This document shows positions 43,236-51,412 of a DNA stretch of 64,000 nucleotides, one piece after another. How positions within the stretch are numbered: the stretch's first letter is position 1; each line of letters opens with the position of its first letter. Source of the DNA: Acidimicrobiaceae bacterium (lineage in GTDB: Bacteria; Actinomycetota; Acidimicrobiia; Acidimicrobiales; RAAP-2); NCBI GenBank assembly GCA_003151235.1, contig PLWZ01000037.1, forward strand, positions 27,857 to 91,856. The letters are read 5' to 3'. The position numbers were made by a program, and so were the translations under genes. Below the pieces are notes generated by a model. It was not told the DNA's origin. It ran no database searches and saw nothing but the letters and a program-made list of their open reading frames with translations.

Positions 43236-44138
43236 TCAGTAGCCGAGGCGGTCGAGGGCCTCGGGGCGCTGCTGCCACCTCGGGTCCACCCGGACGAAGA
43301 GCTCGATGAAGGCCCCCTCGGGGAGCTGAGCCCGCACCGCGGTACCGACCTCCTTCAGGACCTCGCCGCCGACGCCGATCACGATGCCCTTCTGGGACTC
43401 CCGTTCGACCAGGATCTCGCAGCGGATCCGGGGCCACTCCCACTCCGTGACCACGCAGGCGATCGAGTGCGGCAGCTCCTCGCGGGCCCGGACGAGCAGC
43501 TGCTCACGCACGAGCTCGGCCACCGCGACCGCTTCGGGGAGGTCGCTCACCATCTCGGGGGGGAAGTAGGCGGGGCCGTCCGGGAGCAGCGCCACCACCG
43601 CCTCGACCAGCGCGTCGACGCCCTGGCCGCTCACGGCGGACACCGGAAAGTATTCGGCCGACTCGACGACAGACTCGGCGCGGCCGTCCCGGAGCGCCTC
43701 GACCGCCTGCTCGGCCTCGGTCAGCCGCACGATCACCTGCTCGGACCGGGCCCGGTCGAGCTTGTTGACGACCACCAGCAGTCCGCCGGTGGCGTCGGGG
43801 CCCGACAGCGCCGTGACGGCGGAGGCGAGCACCATCCGGTCCCCCGGCCCGACCGGTCCGGTCGCATCGAGGACCGCCACCACGACGTCGACGTCACGCA
43901 GGGAGCCCATCGCGGTGTCGTTGAGCCGGCCCCCGAGCGCGCTGCGGGGGCGGTGCAACCCCGGGGTGTCGACGAAGACCGCCTGCGCGTCGTCGCGGTG
44001 CAGCACGCCCTTCACCCCGAAGCGGGTGGTGTTGGGCCGGGCCGAGGTGATCGACACCTTGGTGCCGATGATCGAGTTCAGGAGCGTGGACTTCCCGACG
44101 TTCGGGCGCCCGAGGATCGCGACGAAGCCGCTCTTCAC
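43236..44138 (-). CDS. era: GTPase Era
   Basis: 300 aa. The G motifs are GRPNVGKST (G1), VDTPG (G3) and VNKLD (G4), with a C-terminal KH domain (RCEILVERESQKGIVIGVGG, the loop before which binds the 16S rRNA 3' end). Era is an essential 30S maturation factor. It is the last gene of the hrcA operon, 1 nt after the hemolysin C/CorC-type gene. Confidence 0.97.
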   Translation of the reverse strand: MKSGFVAILGRPNVGKSTLLNSIIGTKVSITSARPNTTRFGVKGVLHRDDAQAVFVDTPGLHRPRSALGGRLNDTAMGSLRDVDVVVAVLDATGPVGPGDRMVLASAVTALSGPDATGGLLVVVNKLDRARSEQVIVRLTEAEQAVEALRDGRAESVVESAEYFPVSAVSGQGVDALVEAVVALLPDGPAYFPPEMVSDLPEAVAVAELVREQLLVRAREELPHSIACVVTEWEWPRIRCEILVERESQKGIVIGVGGEVLKEVGTAVRAQLPEGAFIELFVRVDPRWQQRPEALDRLGY

Positions 44139-44139
44139 C

Positions 44140-45423
44140 TCAGTCGACCGCGCCCGGCTCGATGCGCACCCTCGCGATCCGCCGGCCCTGCACCCGGTCC
44201 GCGGTCAGGCGGAACCCGTCGACCATCACCGACTCCCCCTGGGCCGGCACCCGTCCGGCCATGTCCAACAGGAGCCCGCCGACGGTGTCCCAACCACCTT
44301 CGGGCAGCTCCGAGCCGAGCAGCTCGGCCGCGTCGTCGATCGGCATCCGGCCGGTCACGACGATGCCGCCGCCCTCCAGCCGCTCCACCCCCGGCTCCTC
44401 CACGTCGAACTCGTCGACGATCTCGCCGACCAGCTCCTCGATCAGGTCCTCGAGGGTCACGAGGCCGGCCGTGCCCCCGTATTCGTCGACGACGATGGCG
44501 AGGTGGAATTTCGCGTCCTGCATCTCGCGGAGCATCGACGCGACCCGCTTTGTCTCGGGGACGAAGCGGGCCGGGCGCATGTGGTCCCCGACCGGCTCGG
44601 CGTCGAGCCCGTCGTGCTCGCTGCGCATCAGGTCCTTCGCGTAGGCGATCCCGACGACATCGTCGATGTTGTCGCGATAGACGGGGATGCGGCTGTATCC
44701 GGCTGCCAGCGCCCCCCGGAGCGCCTCGGACACGGACGAGGCGACCTCGGCCGTGACCATGTCGGGCCGAGGGATCATCACCTCGCGCACCACCGTGTCG
44801 CCGAAGTCGATGACCGAGTGGATGAACGCGCGCTCCTCGGGCTCGATGACTTCCTCGGCGTGAGCCACGTCGGCCATGGCCAACAGCTCGTGCTCGGTCA
44901 CCTGCTGGGCAATCGAGTCGTCCTTGCCCCCCCGGCCGATCATCAGGTTGGCCAACCCGATGAGCACCTTGGAGGCCGCCCGCACCGGCGGGAACCGGAC
45001 CAGGCCCGCGACGAGCGGCGCGCTGAACAACGCCGCCCGCTCGGGGTTGTGCACCGCCCAGTTCTTCGGGACCGCCTCGAACAGAACGAAGATCACGACG
45101 ACCTCGAACACGGTGCCGACCACCACGCCGATCGGCCCGAACCACTGCTCGGCCAGGACGCCGACGAGCGTCGCCGAGACCAGTTGGCAGACCAAGACGA
45201 GCAGGAGGATCGGGTTCAAGAACCGCTCGGGCCGCTCGACCAGGCGGACCAGTGGTCGCGAGCCGCGACGGTGCTGGTCGGCGAGCGACCTGGCCTTCAC
45301 CCGGCTCGTCCGGACCAGGCTCGTCTCGGCGAGAGCGAGGACGCCGGAGCCGGCGAGCAGCACGATGATGACGGCCAGCAGGACCCCGTCGATCGACTTC
45401 CAACCCGTCGCGGCGAGGATCAC
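44140..45423 (-). CDS. CNNM/HlyC-CorC family transporter-associated protein
   Basis: 427 aa. A DUF21 (CNNM) transmembrane domain with about four helices (SIDGVLLAVIIVLLAGSGVL; PILLLVLVCQLVSATLVGVL) is followed by two CBS domains (MIPRPDMVTAEVASSVSEAL; HLAIVVDEYGGTAGLVTLED) and a C-terminal CorC_HlyC domain (GGWDTVGGLLLDMAGRVPAQ). The family is linked to magnesium and cobalt efflux. Older hemolysin C names are misleading. The ybeY-hlyC-era order is common in Actinobacteria. It overlaps the ybeY stop by 4 nt. Confidence 0.93.
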   Translation of the reverse strand: MILAATGWKSIDGVLLAVIIVLLAGSGVLALAETSLVRTSRVKARSLADQHRRGSRPLVRLVERPERFLNPILLLVLVCQLVSATLVGVLAEQWFGPIGVVVGTVFEVVVIFVLFEAVPKNWAVHNPERAALFSAPLVAGLVRFPPVRAASKVLIGLANLMIGRGGKDDSIAQQVTEHELLAMADVAHAEEVIEPEERAFIHSVIDFGDTVVREVMIPRPDMVTAEVASSVSEALRGALAAGYSRIPVYRDNIDDVVGIAYAKDLMRSEHDGLDAEPVGDHMRPARFVPETKRVASMLREMQDAKFHLAIVVDEYGGTAGLVTLEDLIEELVGEIVDEFDVEEPGVERLEGGGIVVTGRMPIDDAAELLGSELPEGGWDTVGGLLLDMAGRVPAQGESVMVDGFRLTADRVQGRRIARVRIEPGAVD

Positions 45424-45923
45424 GGCGCGCCCTTGTAGAAGGAGGTGAGGAGCTGGCGCTCCAGGGCCTCCATCGCCTCGGCCTCCGCGTCGAGTTGATG
45501 GTCCATGCCGAGCAGGTGCAGCAACCCGTGCACGACCAGCAGGGCGACCTCGTCGTCGTAGCGGATCGACCGATCCTTGGCGTTGCGCTCGGCCACCGAG
45601 GGGCAGACCACCACGTCGCCCAGGAGAAGCGGCGGCTCGTCGTCGACGTCGGAGCCGGGGCCGGTGCCGCCCATGTCGGGGAATCGGCCCGGCGGCAGCG
45701 GGTCGTCCTCCACCGGGAAAGCGAGGACATCGGTCGGACCCGATTTACCGAGGAAACGCTCGTTCAACGCTGCGATCGCGACCTCGTCGACGAACAGCAC
45801 CGAAACCTCGGCGTTGCCCTTGATGCCGCGGGACTCGAGGACCGCGTGTGCGAGTGAGCTCCAGCGCTCGAGGTCGACGGGGGCCGCTGACTGCTCGTCC
45901 GCCGCGAAGACGTCAATCGCCAT
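45420..45923 (-). CDS. ybeY: Endoribonuclease YbeY
   Basis: 167 aa. The zinc site is VVHGLLHLLGMDH (HGxLHLxGxDH), preceded by LNERFLGKSGPTDVLAFPV. YbeY processes 16S rRNA 3' ends and takes part in ribosome quality control. The loop PPGRFPDMGGTGPGSDVDDE is an insertion not seen in E. coli YbeY. The start overlaps phoH by 11 nt. Confidence 0.96.
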   Translation of the reverse strand: MAIDVFAADEQSAAPVDLERWSSLAHAVLESRGIKGNAEVSVLFVDEVAIAALNERFLGKSGPTDVLAFPVEDDPLPPGRFPDMGGTGPGSDVDDEPPLLLGDVVVCPSVAERNAKDRSIRYDDEVALLVVHGLLHLLGMDHQLDAEAEAMEALERQLLTSFYKGAP

Positions 45924-46941
45924 CGGGGGCCGGCTTGGGGCTGCGCTCCGCGTGCTCGTACGCGTCGATGATGTCGGCCACGATCTTGTGGCGCACGACG
46001 TCGCCCCGGGTGAGGTGCACGAACTCGAAGTTCTCGACCGAGCCGAGCACCTGCTCCAATCCGACCAAGCCCGAGCGCCCGCCGGCCACGTCGATCTGGG
46101 TCACGTCGCCGGTCACGACGCATTTGGACCCGAAGCCGATCCTGGTCAAGAACATCTTCATCTGCTCGGGCGTCGTGTTCTGGGCCTCGTCCAAGATGAT
46201 GAACGAGGAGTTGAGCGTGCGGCCGCGCATGAACGCGAGCGGCGCGACCTCGACCGTTCCCCGGTCCAACAACCTCTGGGCGCCCTCGGGGTCGAGCAGG
46301 TCGTAGAGGGCGTCGTAGAGGGGTCGCAGGTACGGATCGACCTTGGCCATGAGGTCGCCGGGGAGGAACCCGAGTCGCTCGCCGGCCTCAACGGCCGGCC
46401 GGGTCAAGATGATGCGCTTCACCTGACGCGATTGGAGCGCCTGGACGGCCAAGGCGACGGCCAGGTACGACTTGCCGGTACCGGCCGGGCCGATCCCGAC
46501 CGTCACGACGTTCCGCGCGATCGCGTCGGTGTAGCGCTTCTGGCCGGCCGAGCGCGGGCGGATCATCCGGCCCTTGGCCGAGCGGAGTAGCTCCGCATTG
46601 AGCACCTCGGACGGGGACAGGTCCTCCCGCACCATGTCGACGGTGCGGGCCACCTTCTCTGCGTCGAGGCCCTGGCCGGACTGGAGCACCCGGACGAGCT
46701 CGTCGAAGAGCCGCACCACCCGGACCGCATCGGGCCCGTCGGCCGAGATGCGGTTGCCCTGCACCGCGATGCGGGTGCCGCCGAACGAGGTCTCGATGAC
46801 CCGGAGCAGCTCGTCCTGCTGACCCAGCAACCCCGACATGAGGTGGTTGTGCGCGACCAACAGCTCGGCGTGGTCGGTGCCGTCGACGGCTTCGATGATG
46901 CCCCCGAGCTCGCCGCTCGAGGTGCGCCCGGTCGTGCTCAC
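45913..46941 (-). CDS. PhoH-family ATPase (YbeZ-like)
   Basis: 342 aa. A KH-like N-terminal part (NRISADGPDAVRVVRLFDEL) precedes the PhoH P-loop VGIGPAGTGKSYLAVALAV and Walker B SFIILDEAQNTTPEQMKMFL, with TGDVTQIDV downstream. YbeZ-type proteins associate with YbeY in rRNA processing, and the neighbour is ybeY. It overlaps the HIT gene by 4 nt. Confidence 0.95.
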   Translation of the reverse strand: MSTTGRTSSGELGGIIEAVDGTDHAELLVAHNHLMSGLLGQQDELLRVIETSFGGTRIAVQGNRISADGPDAVRVVRLFDELVRVLQSGQGLDAEKVARTVDMVREDLSPSEVLNAELLRSAKGRMIRPRSAGQKRYTDAIARNVVTVGIGPAGTGKSYLAVALAVQALQSRQVKRIILTRPAVEAGERLGFLPGDLMAKVDPYLRPLYDALYDLLDPEGAQRLLDRGTVEVAPLAFMRGRTLNSSFIILDEAQNTTPEQMKMFLTRIGFGSKCVVTGDVTQIDVAGGRSGLVGLEQVLGSVENFEFVHLTRGDVVRHKIVADIIDAYEHAERSPKPAPDGD

Positions 46942-47288
46942 CCGGGCGGCCAGCTCATCTGCCGACCGCCGATCACGTGCAGGTGAAGGTGCGGCACCGA
47001 GTTCGCGCTGTCGCGACCGACGTTGAAGACCAGCCGGTACCCGCGCTCTTCGCCCGCAATTCCCTCGGCCTCCGCGATCTCCCGGGCCGCCACGACCATG
47101 GCCGCGAGATCCTCTGCGTGTTCGGGGCCGACGCTCGACGCGTTGTCGACGTGCTGGCGCGGCACGACGAGGACGTGCACCGGGGCCGCCGGCGCGATGT
47201 CGCGGAAGGCCACGGTCCGCTCGCTCTCGTGCACGATCTCGGACGGGACCCGACCGGCCACGATGCCGCAGAAGAGGCAGTCATCCAT
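46938..47288 (-). CDS. HIT-family nucleotide hydrolase (HinT-like)
   Basis: 116 aa. It has DDCLFCGIVAGRVPSEIVHE, including a CxxC-like start, and the histidine triad HLHLHVIGG at the C-terminus. HinT enzymes hydrolyse AMP-lysine and similar adducts. The protein is full length for the family. It starts inside the upstream helix-turn-helix gene (8-nt overlap). Confidence 0.95.
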   Translation of the reverse strand: MDDCLFCGIVAGRVPSEIVHESERTVAFRDIAPAAPVHVLVVPRQHVDNASSVGPEHAEDLAAMVVAAREIAEAEGIAGEERGYRLVFNVGRDSANSVPHLHLHVIGGRQMSWPPG

Positions 47289-47514
47289 CGGCTGCGACCC
47301 CCTTGCGCGAGGGGTAGAGGTGCTCGAGCGTCCCGGGCTCGATGCGCCTGGACTCGATGAACCCGTCGACGTCGCTCTCCATCAACCGGATCACCCGCCC
47401 GAACCGGTAGGCGGTGAGATCGCCCTCGTCGATGAACCGGTACAGGCTGCGCAGCGTCACCCCGAGCCGGGTCGAGGCTTCCTTGGTACTCAGCCATCGG
47501 ACGCCCTGGGGCAT
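47281..47514 (-). CDS. Excisionase-type helix-turn-helix protein
   Basis: 77 aa, ATG 47512-47514. A winged-helix MerR/excisionase fold is visible: WLSTKEASTRLGVTLRSLYR with the recognition turn, then FIDEGDLTAYRFGRVIRLME. The C-terminus is short and basic. It is placed between rsmE and the HIT gene of the hrcA operon, 52 nt after the rsmE stop. It may be a small regulator of the operon or of an unknown target. No integrase is nearby, so it is not an obvious phage excisionase. Confidence 0.8.
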   Translation of the reverse strand: MPQGVRWLSTKEASTRLGVTLRSLYRFIDEGDLTAYRFGRVIRLMESDVDGFIESRRIEPGTLEHLYPSRKGVAADG

Positions 47515-47566
47515 CAAGATCCACCGTCCATTCGGGGCAAGCCTACGAGAACCCGCCGCCGGACCG

Positions 47567-48298
47567 TCACGTGCGGTGGTCGGCCGCGTCGGCGACGAGC
47601 GATGCCCGCAACCCGGCCAACAATGTTCCCGCCGCCACCGCCGCCGTCTCGGCCCGGAGCACCCCGTCACCGAGCGTGACCCTGGCCAGACCCATAGCCC
47701 GCTCGGCATCGCTCCAGCCACCCTCGGGACCCACGGCCACGAACGGGTGGGAGAGTGTCGGGGGCTCGCCATCCTGGTCGGCGAGCACGAGTTGGCCGCC
47801 GGCCGCCCCGACCTCGTTCGCGAACGCGCCGAGGCCGAGCGGCTCGGCCACCTCGGGGAGCCAGGTCCGACGGCTCTGCGCCGCCGCCTCCCGGGCCACC
47901 CGCCGCAACCGCTCGAGCGCGTGCTCGGCTCGGGCGCCCGACCACCGCACCACCGAGCGGTCCGTCGCGAGCGGCACGATCCGGTCCACCCCGAGCTCGG
48001 TCAGCTTCTGGACCACCCACTCGGGCCGATCCCCCTTCGCCGGCGCGAAGCCGACCGTGAGCGCCGGGACCGGGCGCGGGTGCCGGGTCACCGCGGAGGT
48101 GGGCTCGAGGAGCGGGCCGTCTCCGGTGAACGCGCAGACCGCCGACGCGCCGTGCCCGTCCGACGCGATCACGACCTCGCCCGGGGTCAGCCGCAACACG
48201 CGGGCCAGGTGGTGTCGATCTTCGGGGGTCAGCTCCGGCGCAGCCGGGTCGGTGACGAATACCTGTGCGGCCGCCCGCGGCGGGACCGCCGCGCCCAC
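47567..48298 (-). CDS. rsmE: 16S rRNA (uracil-1498-N3)-methyltransferase
   Basis: 243 aa. The N-terminal PUA-like part (ELTPEDRHHLARVLRLTPGE) is followed by a SPOUT knot with VGPEGGWSDAE. RsmE methylates U1498 of 16S rRNA in the 30S P site region. It follows dnaJ by 2 nt, an order seen in many Firmicutes and Actinobacteria. Confidence 0.94.
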   Translation of the reverse strand: MGAAVPPRAAAQVFVTDPAAPELTPEDRHHLARVLRLTPGEVVIASDGHGASAVCAFTGDGPLLEPTSAVTRHPRPVPALTVGFAPAKGDRPEWVVQKLTELGVDRIVPLATDRSVVRWSGARAEHALERLRRVAREAAAQSRRTWLPEVAEPLGLGAFANEVGAAGGQLVLADQDGEPPTLSHPFVAVGPEGGWSDAERAMGLARVTLGDGVLRAETAAVAAGTLLAGLRASLVADAADHRT

Positions 48299-48300
48299 GC

Positions 48301-49431
48301 TCAGCCGAAGACCGAACGAATGCGGGAGAACACGCCGTCGGTGCCCTCGAGCGAGGTCAGCTCCTCACCCCGCTCGGCGGCCAGCTGGACCAGCAGCTCC
48401 TGTTGCTTGGCGGTGAGCTCGGTCGGGGTGTCGACCACCACGTGCACAAAGAGGTCACCTCGACCGCGGCCACGCAGATGCGGGACACCGCCGCCCTTCA
48501 GCCGGATGACGTGGCCGCTCTGGGTGCCGACGTCGACCGCGATGTCGGTCGGCTCGTCAAGGGTGTCGATGCTCACCCTGGCCCCGAGGGAGGCCTGAAC
48601 CATCGCCACGTGCACCTGTGCGTGCACGTCGTCGCCCATCCGCTGGAACCGCTCGTCGGTTTCGACCTCCAGCTGGACGAAGAGCGACCCGTTCGGTCCA
48701 CCACGCGGGCCCGCCGGCCCCCGGTCGGCCAGCCGCAGGGTGGAGCCGTCCTCGACCCCCGCGGGGACGTCGACCGTGAAGGTCCGGTGGTCCATCCGTC
48801 GGCCCTCGCCGCCGCAGCTCTCGCACGGCGACGGGGTGAGTTCCCCCAGGCCCTGGCAGCGGCCGCACGCGACCGACGTGACGACCTGGCCGAGCAGTGA
48901 CTGGCGGATCCGGCGGGTCTCGCCGGCCCCCTGGCAGTCCGGGCAGGTGACGGCCTGGGTCCCCGGCCGCGCACCCGATCCACCACAGACCTCGCACCCG
49001 ACGGGGAGGCGGACCGAGATCTCCTTCTCGGCACCGAACACCGACTCGATGAAGCTCAGGCGCAATCCGATCTCGGCGTCGGACCCGGGCATCGGTCCCC
49101 GACGGCCCCCGCGGGTGCCCATCGAACCGAAGAACGCCTCGAAGATGTCGCTCAGCCCGGCCTCGAAGTTGAAGTTCATGCCGCCGGGGCCCTGACCGAA
49201 CACGCCCTCGGGCCCGAAGCGGTCGTAGCGGCCCCGCCGTTCCGGGTCGCGCAGAACCTCGTAGGCGAGGCTCACCTCCTTGAACCGCGCCTCGGCGGCC
49301 GCGTCGCCACCGTTCGCGTCGGGATGCAGCTCGCGTGCCTTGGCCCGGTAGGCCCGCTTGATCTCCTCATCGCTCGCTTCGTGTGCGACACCGAGCAGCG
49401 CGTAGAGGTCGAGCCCGTCAGTCGCCGCCAC
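48301..49431 (-). CDS. dnaJ: Chaperone protein DnaJ
   Basis: 376 aa. The J-domain contains the HPD motif (ARELHPDANGG). A short G/F part leads to four zinc repeats CEVCGGSG, CPDCQGAG, CGRCQGLG and CESCGGEG, then substrate-binding domains. DnaJ stimulates DnaK ATPase. The G/F segment is short compared with E. coli. It overlaps the hrcA 3' end by 14 nt, and is expected to be repressed by HrcA through the shared promoter. Confidence 0.95.
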   Translation of the reverse strand: MAATDGLDLYALLGVAHEASDEEIKRAYRAKARELHPDANGGDAAAEARFKEVSLAYEVLRDPERRGRYDRFGPEGVFGQGPGGMNFNFEAGLSDIFEAFFGSMGTRGGRRGPMPGSDAEIGLRLSFIESVFGAEKEISVRLPVGCEVCGGSGARPGTQAVTCPDCQGAGETRRIRQSLLGQVVTSVACGRCQGLGELTPSPCESCGGEGRRMDHRTFTVDVPAGVEDGSTLRLADRGPAGPRGGPNGSLFVQLEVETDERFQRMGDDVHAQVHVAMVQASLGARVSIDTLDEPTDIAVDVGTQSGHVIRLKGGGVPHLRGRGRGDLFVHVVVDTPTELTAKQQELLVQLAAERGEELTSLEGTDGVFSRIRSVFG

Positions 49432-50524
49432 GGGGGGGCCTCCGCTCTCCGTCGCGCGGGCTGTGCCCCCACGTCTCGTTCATCCGATCGCTCAGCTCCG
49501 AGCTCACCAGGTGCGCCGCCGCCAATGCCTGGGGATAGTTCATGCGGGTCGGGCCGAGCAGGCCCACGGCACCGGTCTCGTTGTCGCCGATCGACACCGG
49601 CGCGACCACCACGGCACACGTGGCCAACGGCTCGAACCCGTGCTCAGTACCAATCGCGACCGACAGGCCCCGATCGAGCACGTCACGCAGCAACGTGACG
49701 ACGACCAACTGCTGTTCGAGGATGCTCAACACCGATCGCACGGTGTCGACCGCGTCGAACGACTCGGTGAGCCGGGACGGCCCGCCCATGAAAACGTGGT
49801 CGCCCTCTTCTGACACCGCCATCTCGCCGAGGGCCTTCGACACTGCGCCGAGAAGGGGGGACGGGGGGGCCTCGATCTTTACCCGGGCAGCCGCAGCGGA
49901 GAGCTCGCCCCCGACCAGCGCCCGATGGAGCCGCAGGCTCGCGTCGGTGAGCCCGTCCTCGTCAAGGTCCTCGGCGGACTCGAGGGTCCGCTTCTCGACG
50001 GAACCGTCGGAGAGGACCACCACCAACAGGACATGGCGAGGTGCCAGGCCGACCAGCTGGACAGAGCGCACCGTCGCCGAGTCGTGCGAGGGACTGATCA
50101 CGACCGCCGCGTACGGGGTCAACTCCGAGAGCAGGGTCGAGGCGACCTCCAGCATCTCCTCCATCTCGCCGTGGACCCGGTCGAAAAACCGATGGACCCG
50201 TTGGCGCTGTCCCGATCCGAGGACCCCGGGGGGCGCCAGGTGGTCCACGAAGAACCGGTAGCCCTTGTCGGTCGGGATCCGGCCCGCGCTCGTGTGGGGC
50301 TGGACGAGGTACCCGTCGCGCTCGAGGGCCACCATGTCTGAACGGACCGTCGCAGACGACACATTGACCCCCGGCGCTCCCGCGACATACGCCGACCCGA
50401 CCGGCGTGGCGGTGCCGATGTACTCGGTCACCACGGCCTCCAAGATGGCGGCGCGGCGAGGTTCAAGCTCCGCCCGAGGTGGACGCTGCTCGGCCGCCGA
50501 GGGAGAGGGAAATTTCGAGGGCAT
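49418..50524 (-). CDS. hrcA: Heat-inducible transcription repressor HrcA
   Basis: 368 aa, ATG 50522-50524. The N-terminal winged helix is PRRAAILEAVVTEYIGTATP with VSSATVRSDMVALERDGYL, then the HrcA signature HTSAGRIPTDKGYRFFVD. The C-terminal GAF-like domain ends with GPTRMNYPQALAAAHLVSSE. HrcA binds CIRCE elements and needs GroE to fold. A CIRCE-like inverted repeat sits directly before its own start. Heads the operon through era. Confidence 0.95.
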   Translation of the reverse strand: MPSKFPSPSAAEQRPPRAELEPRRAAILEAVVTEYIGTATPVGSAYVAGAPGVNVSSATVRSDMVALERDGYLVQPHTSAGRIPTDKGYRFFVDHLAPPGVLGSGQRQRVHRFFDRVHGEMEEMLEVASTLLSELTPYAAVVISPSHDSATVRSVQLVGLAPRHVLLVVVLSDGSVEKRTLESAEDLDEDGLTDASLRLHRALVGGELSAAAARVKIEAPPSPLLGAVSKALGEMAVSEEGDHVFMGGPSRLTESFDAVDTVRSVLSILEQQLVVVTLLRDVLDRGLSVAIGTEHGFEPLATCAVVVAPVSIGDNETGAVGLLGPTRMNYPQALAAAHLVSSELSDRMNETWGHSPRDGERRPPRGGD

Positions 50525-50528
50525 TGAT

Positions 50529-50555
50529 CTGGCAGTTGATTCTAGTGACTGCCAG
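50529..50555. promoter_or_regulatory. CIRCE-like operator overlapping the hrcA promoter
   Basis: Arms CTGGCAGTT (50529-50537) and GACTGCCAG (50547-50555) are separated by 9 nt; eight of nine positions pair. This is the 9-N9-9 layout of CIRCE, though the arms differ from the TTAGCACTC consensus. TAGAAT, a good -10, lies inside it on the minus strand (50539-50544). Confidence 0.6.
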
Positions 50556-50626
50556 TTTCTTTGGACGGAGGGCCAATTCCCCTGCCTGGGGCCCAGAGCC
50601 GGCCGAGCGTGGCCGGGCCGAGGTCC

Positions 50627-50632
50627 TAGCCT
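50627..50632 (+). promoter_or_regulatory. Putative -10 element of SRPBCC gene
   Basis: TAGCCT, 7 nt before the ATG at 50640. Confidence 0.4.
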
Positions 50633-50639
50633 TGGGCCC

Positions 50640-51104
50640 ATGCACGACTCGGTGACCGTCCGCATGCAGGCTCCGGCCGATCGCATCTTCGAGCTGGTGA
50701 GCGACGTCACGAGGATCGGCGAGTTCAGCCCCGAGACCTTCGAGGCGGAGTGGCTCGACGGCGCCACGGGCCCGGCGGTCGGCGCCCGGTTCAAGGGGCA
50801 CGTGAAGCGAAACGGGCGAGGCCCCATCTACTGGACGAACTGCAAGATCACGGCATGTGACCCGGGCAAGGAGTTCACCTTCTCCGTGAGCGGGCCCGGC
50901 GACCGGGTGGTCAACACCTGGTCGTACACCTTCGAACCCAAAGATGACGGAACCGACGTCACAGAGTCGTTCCGGCTCTCCGACACCATCTTGATACGTC
51001 TCTTCTGGATAACGACCGGATGGGCCCGCGGACCCGCCAACGTGCGCGGCATGCGAACCACCCTGGAGCGGATGAAGGCAGTGGTCGAATCTCCGGGTCC
51101 GTGA
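50640..51104 (+). CDS. SRPBCC family protein
   Basis: 154 aa. Polyketide-cyclase/START-like fold: SVTVRMQAPADRIFELVSDV at the N-terminus and RVVNTWSYTFEPKDDGTDVT in the middle, ending in a long helix (RGMRTTLERMKAVVES). Members bind small hydrophobic ligands. No specific ligand can be given. It is divergent from hrcA, and a small membrane protein gene follows. Confidence 0.85.
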   Translation: MHDSVTVRMQAPADRIFELVSDVTRIGEFSPETFEAEWLDGATGPAVGARFKGHVKRNGRGPIYWTNCKITACDPGKEFTFSVSGPGDRVVNTWSYTFEPKDDGTDVTESFRLSDTILIRLFWITTGWARGPANVRGMRTTLERMKAVVESPGP

Positions 51105-51128
51105 CCGAGTCGGCGCCCGGCTGATCGG

Positions 51129-51380
51129 GTGTCGAGGCTCGCCGTCACGCTCTACGGCGTCTGCGCCGTCACCTTCATGATGGCCATGTACGCGCTCGAG
51201 CGTCGAAGCCGTCGCTTCGTCCTCGCATTCGCGCTCGGTTGCCTCCTGTCGAGCGCCTACGGCTTCCTTTCCGGGGCCTGGCCGTTCGGGGCGGTCGAGA
51301 TCATCTGGTCCGCGATCGCGTTGCGCCGCTACGCCAGACCCGCCCCACACGTGAACAGCGAGCGATCACCGGAGCGCTGA
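51129..51380 (+). CDS. Small two-helix membrane protein
   Basis: 83 aa, GTG start 24 nt after the SRPBCC stop. Hydrophobic helices (LAVTLYGVCAVTFMMAMYAL and FVLAFALGCLLSSAYGFLSG) are joined by a basic ERRSRR loop, with a third weak segment (PFGAVEIIWSAIAL). It has the look of actinobacterial small hypothetical membrane proteins. The function is unknown. Confidence 0.7.
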   Translation: MSRLAVTLYGVCAVTFMMAMYALERRSRRFVLAFALGCLLSSAYGFLSGAWPFGAVEIIWSAIALRRYARPAPHVNSERSPER

Positions 51381-51412
51381 TCGCGGACGGCTGCGGCCGC
51401 CGCGGCGCGCTC

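Noticed and set aside
44140..45423. Hemolysin (HlyC) virulence gene
   Set aside because: Family name is historical; DUF21-CBS-CorC layout indicates an ion-transport-associated membrane protein.
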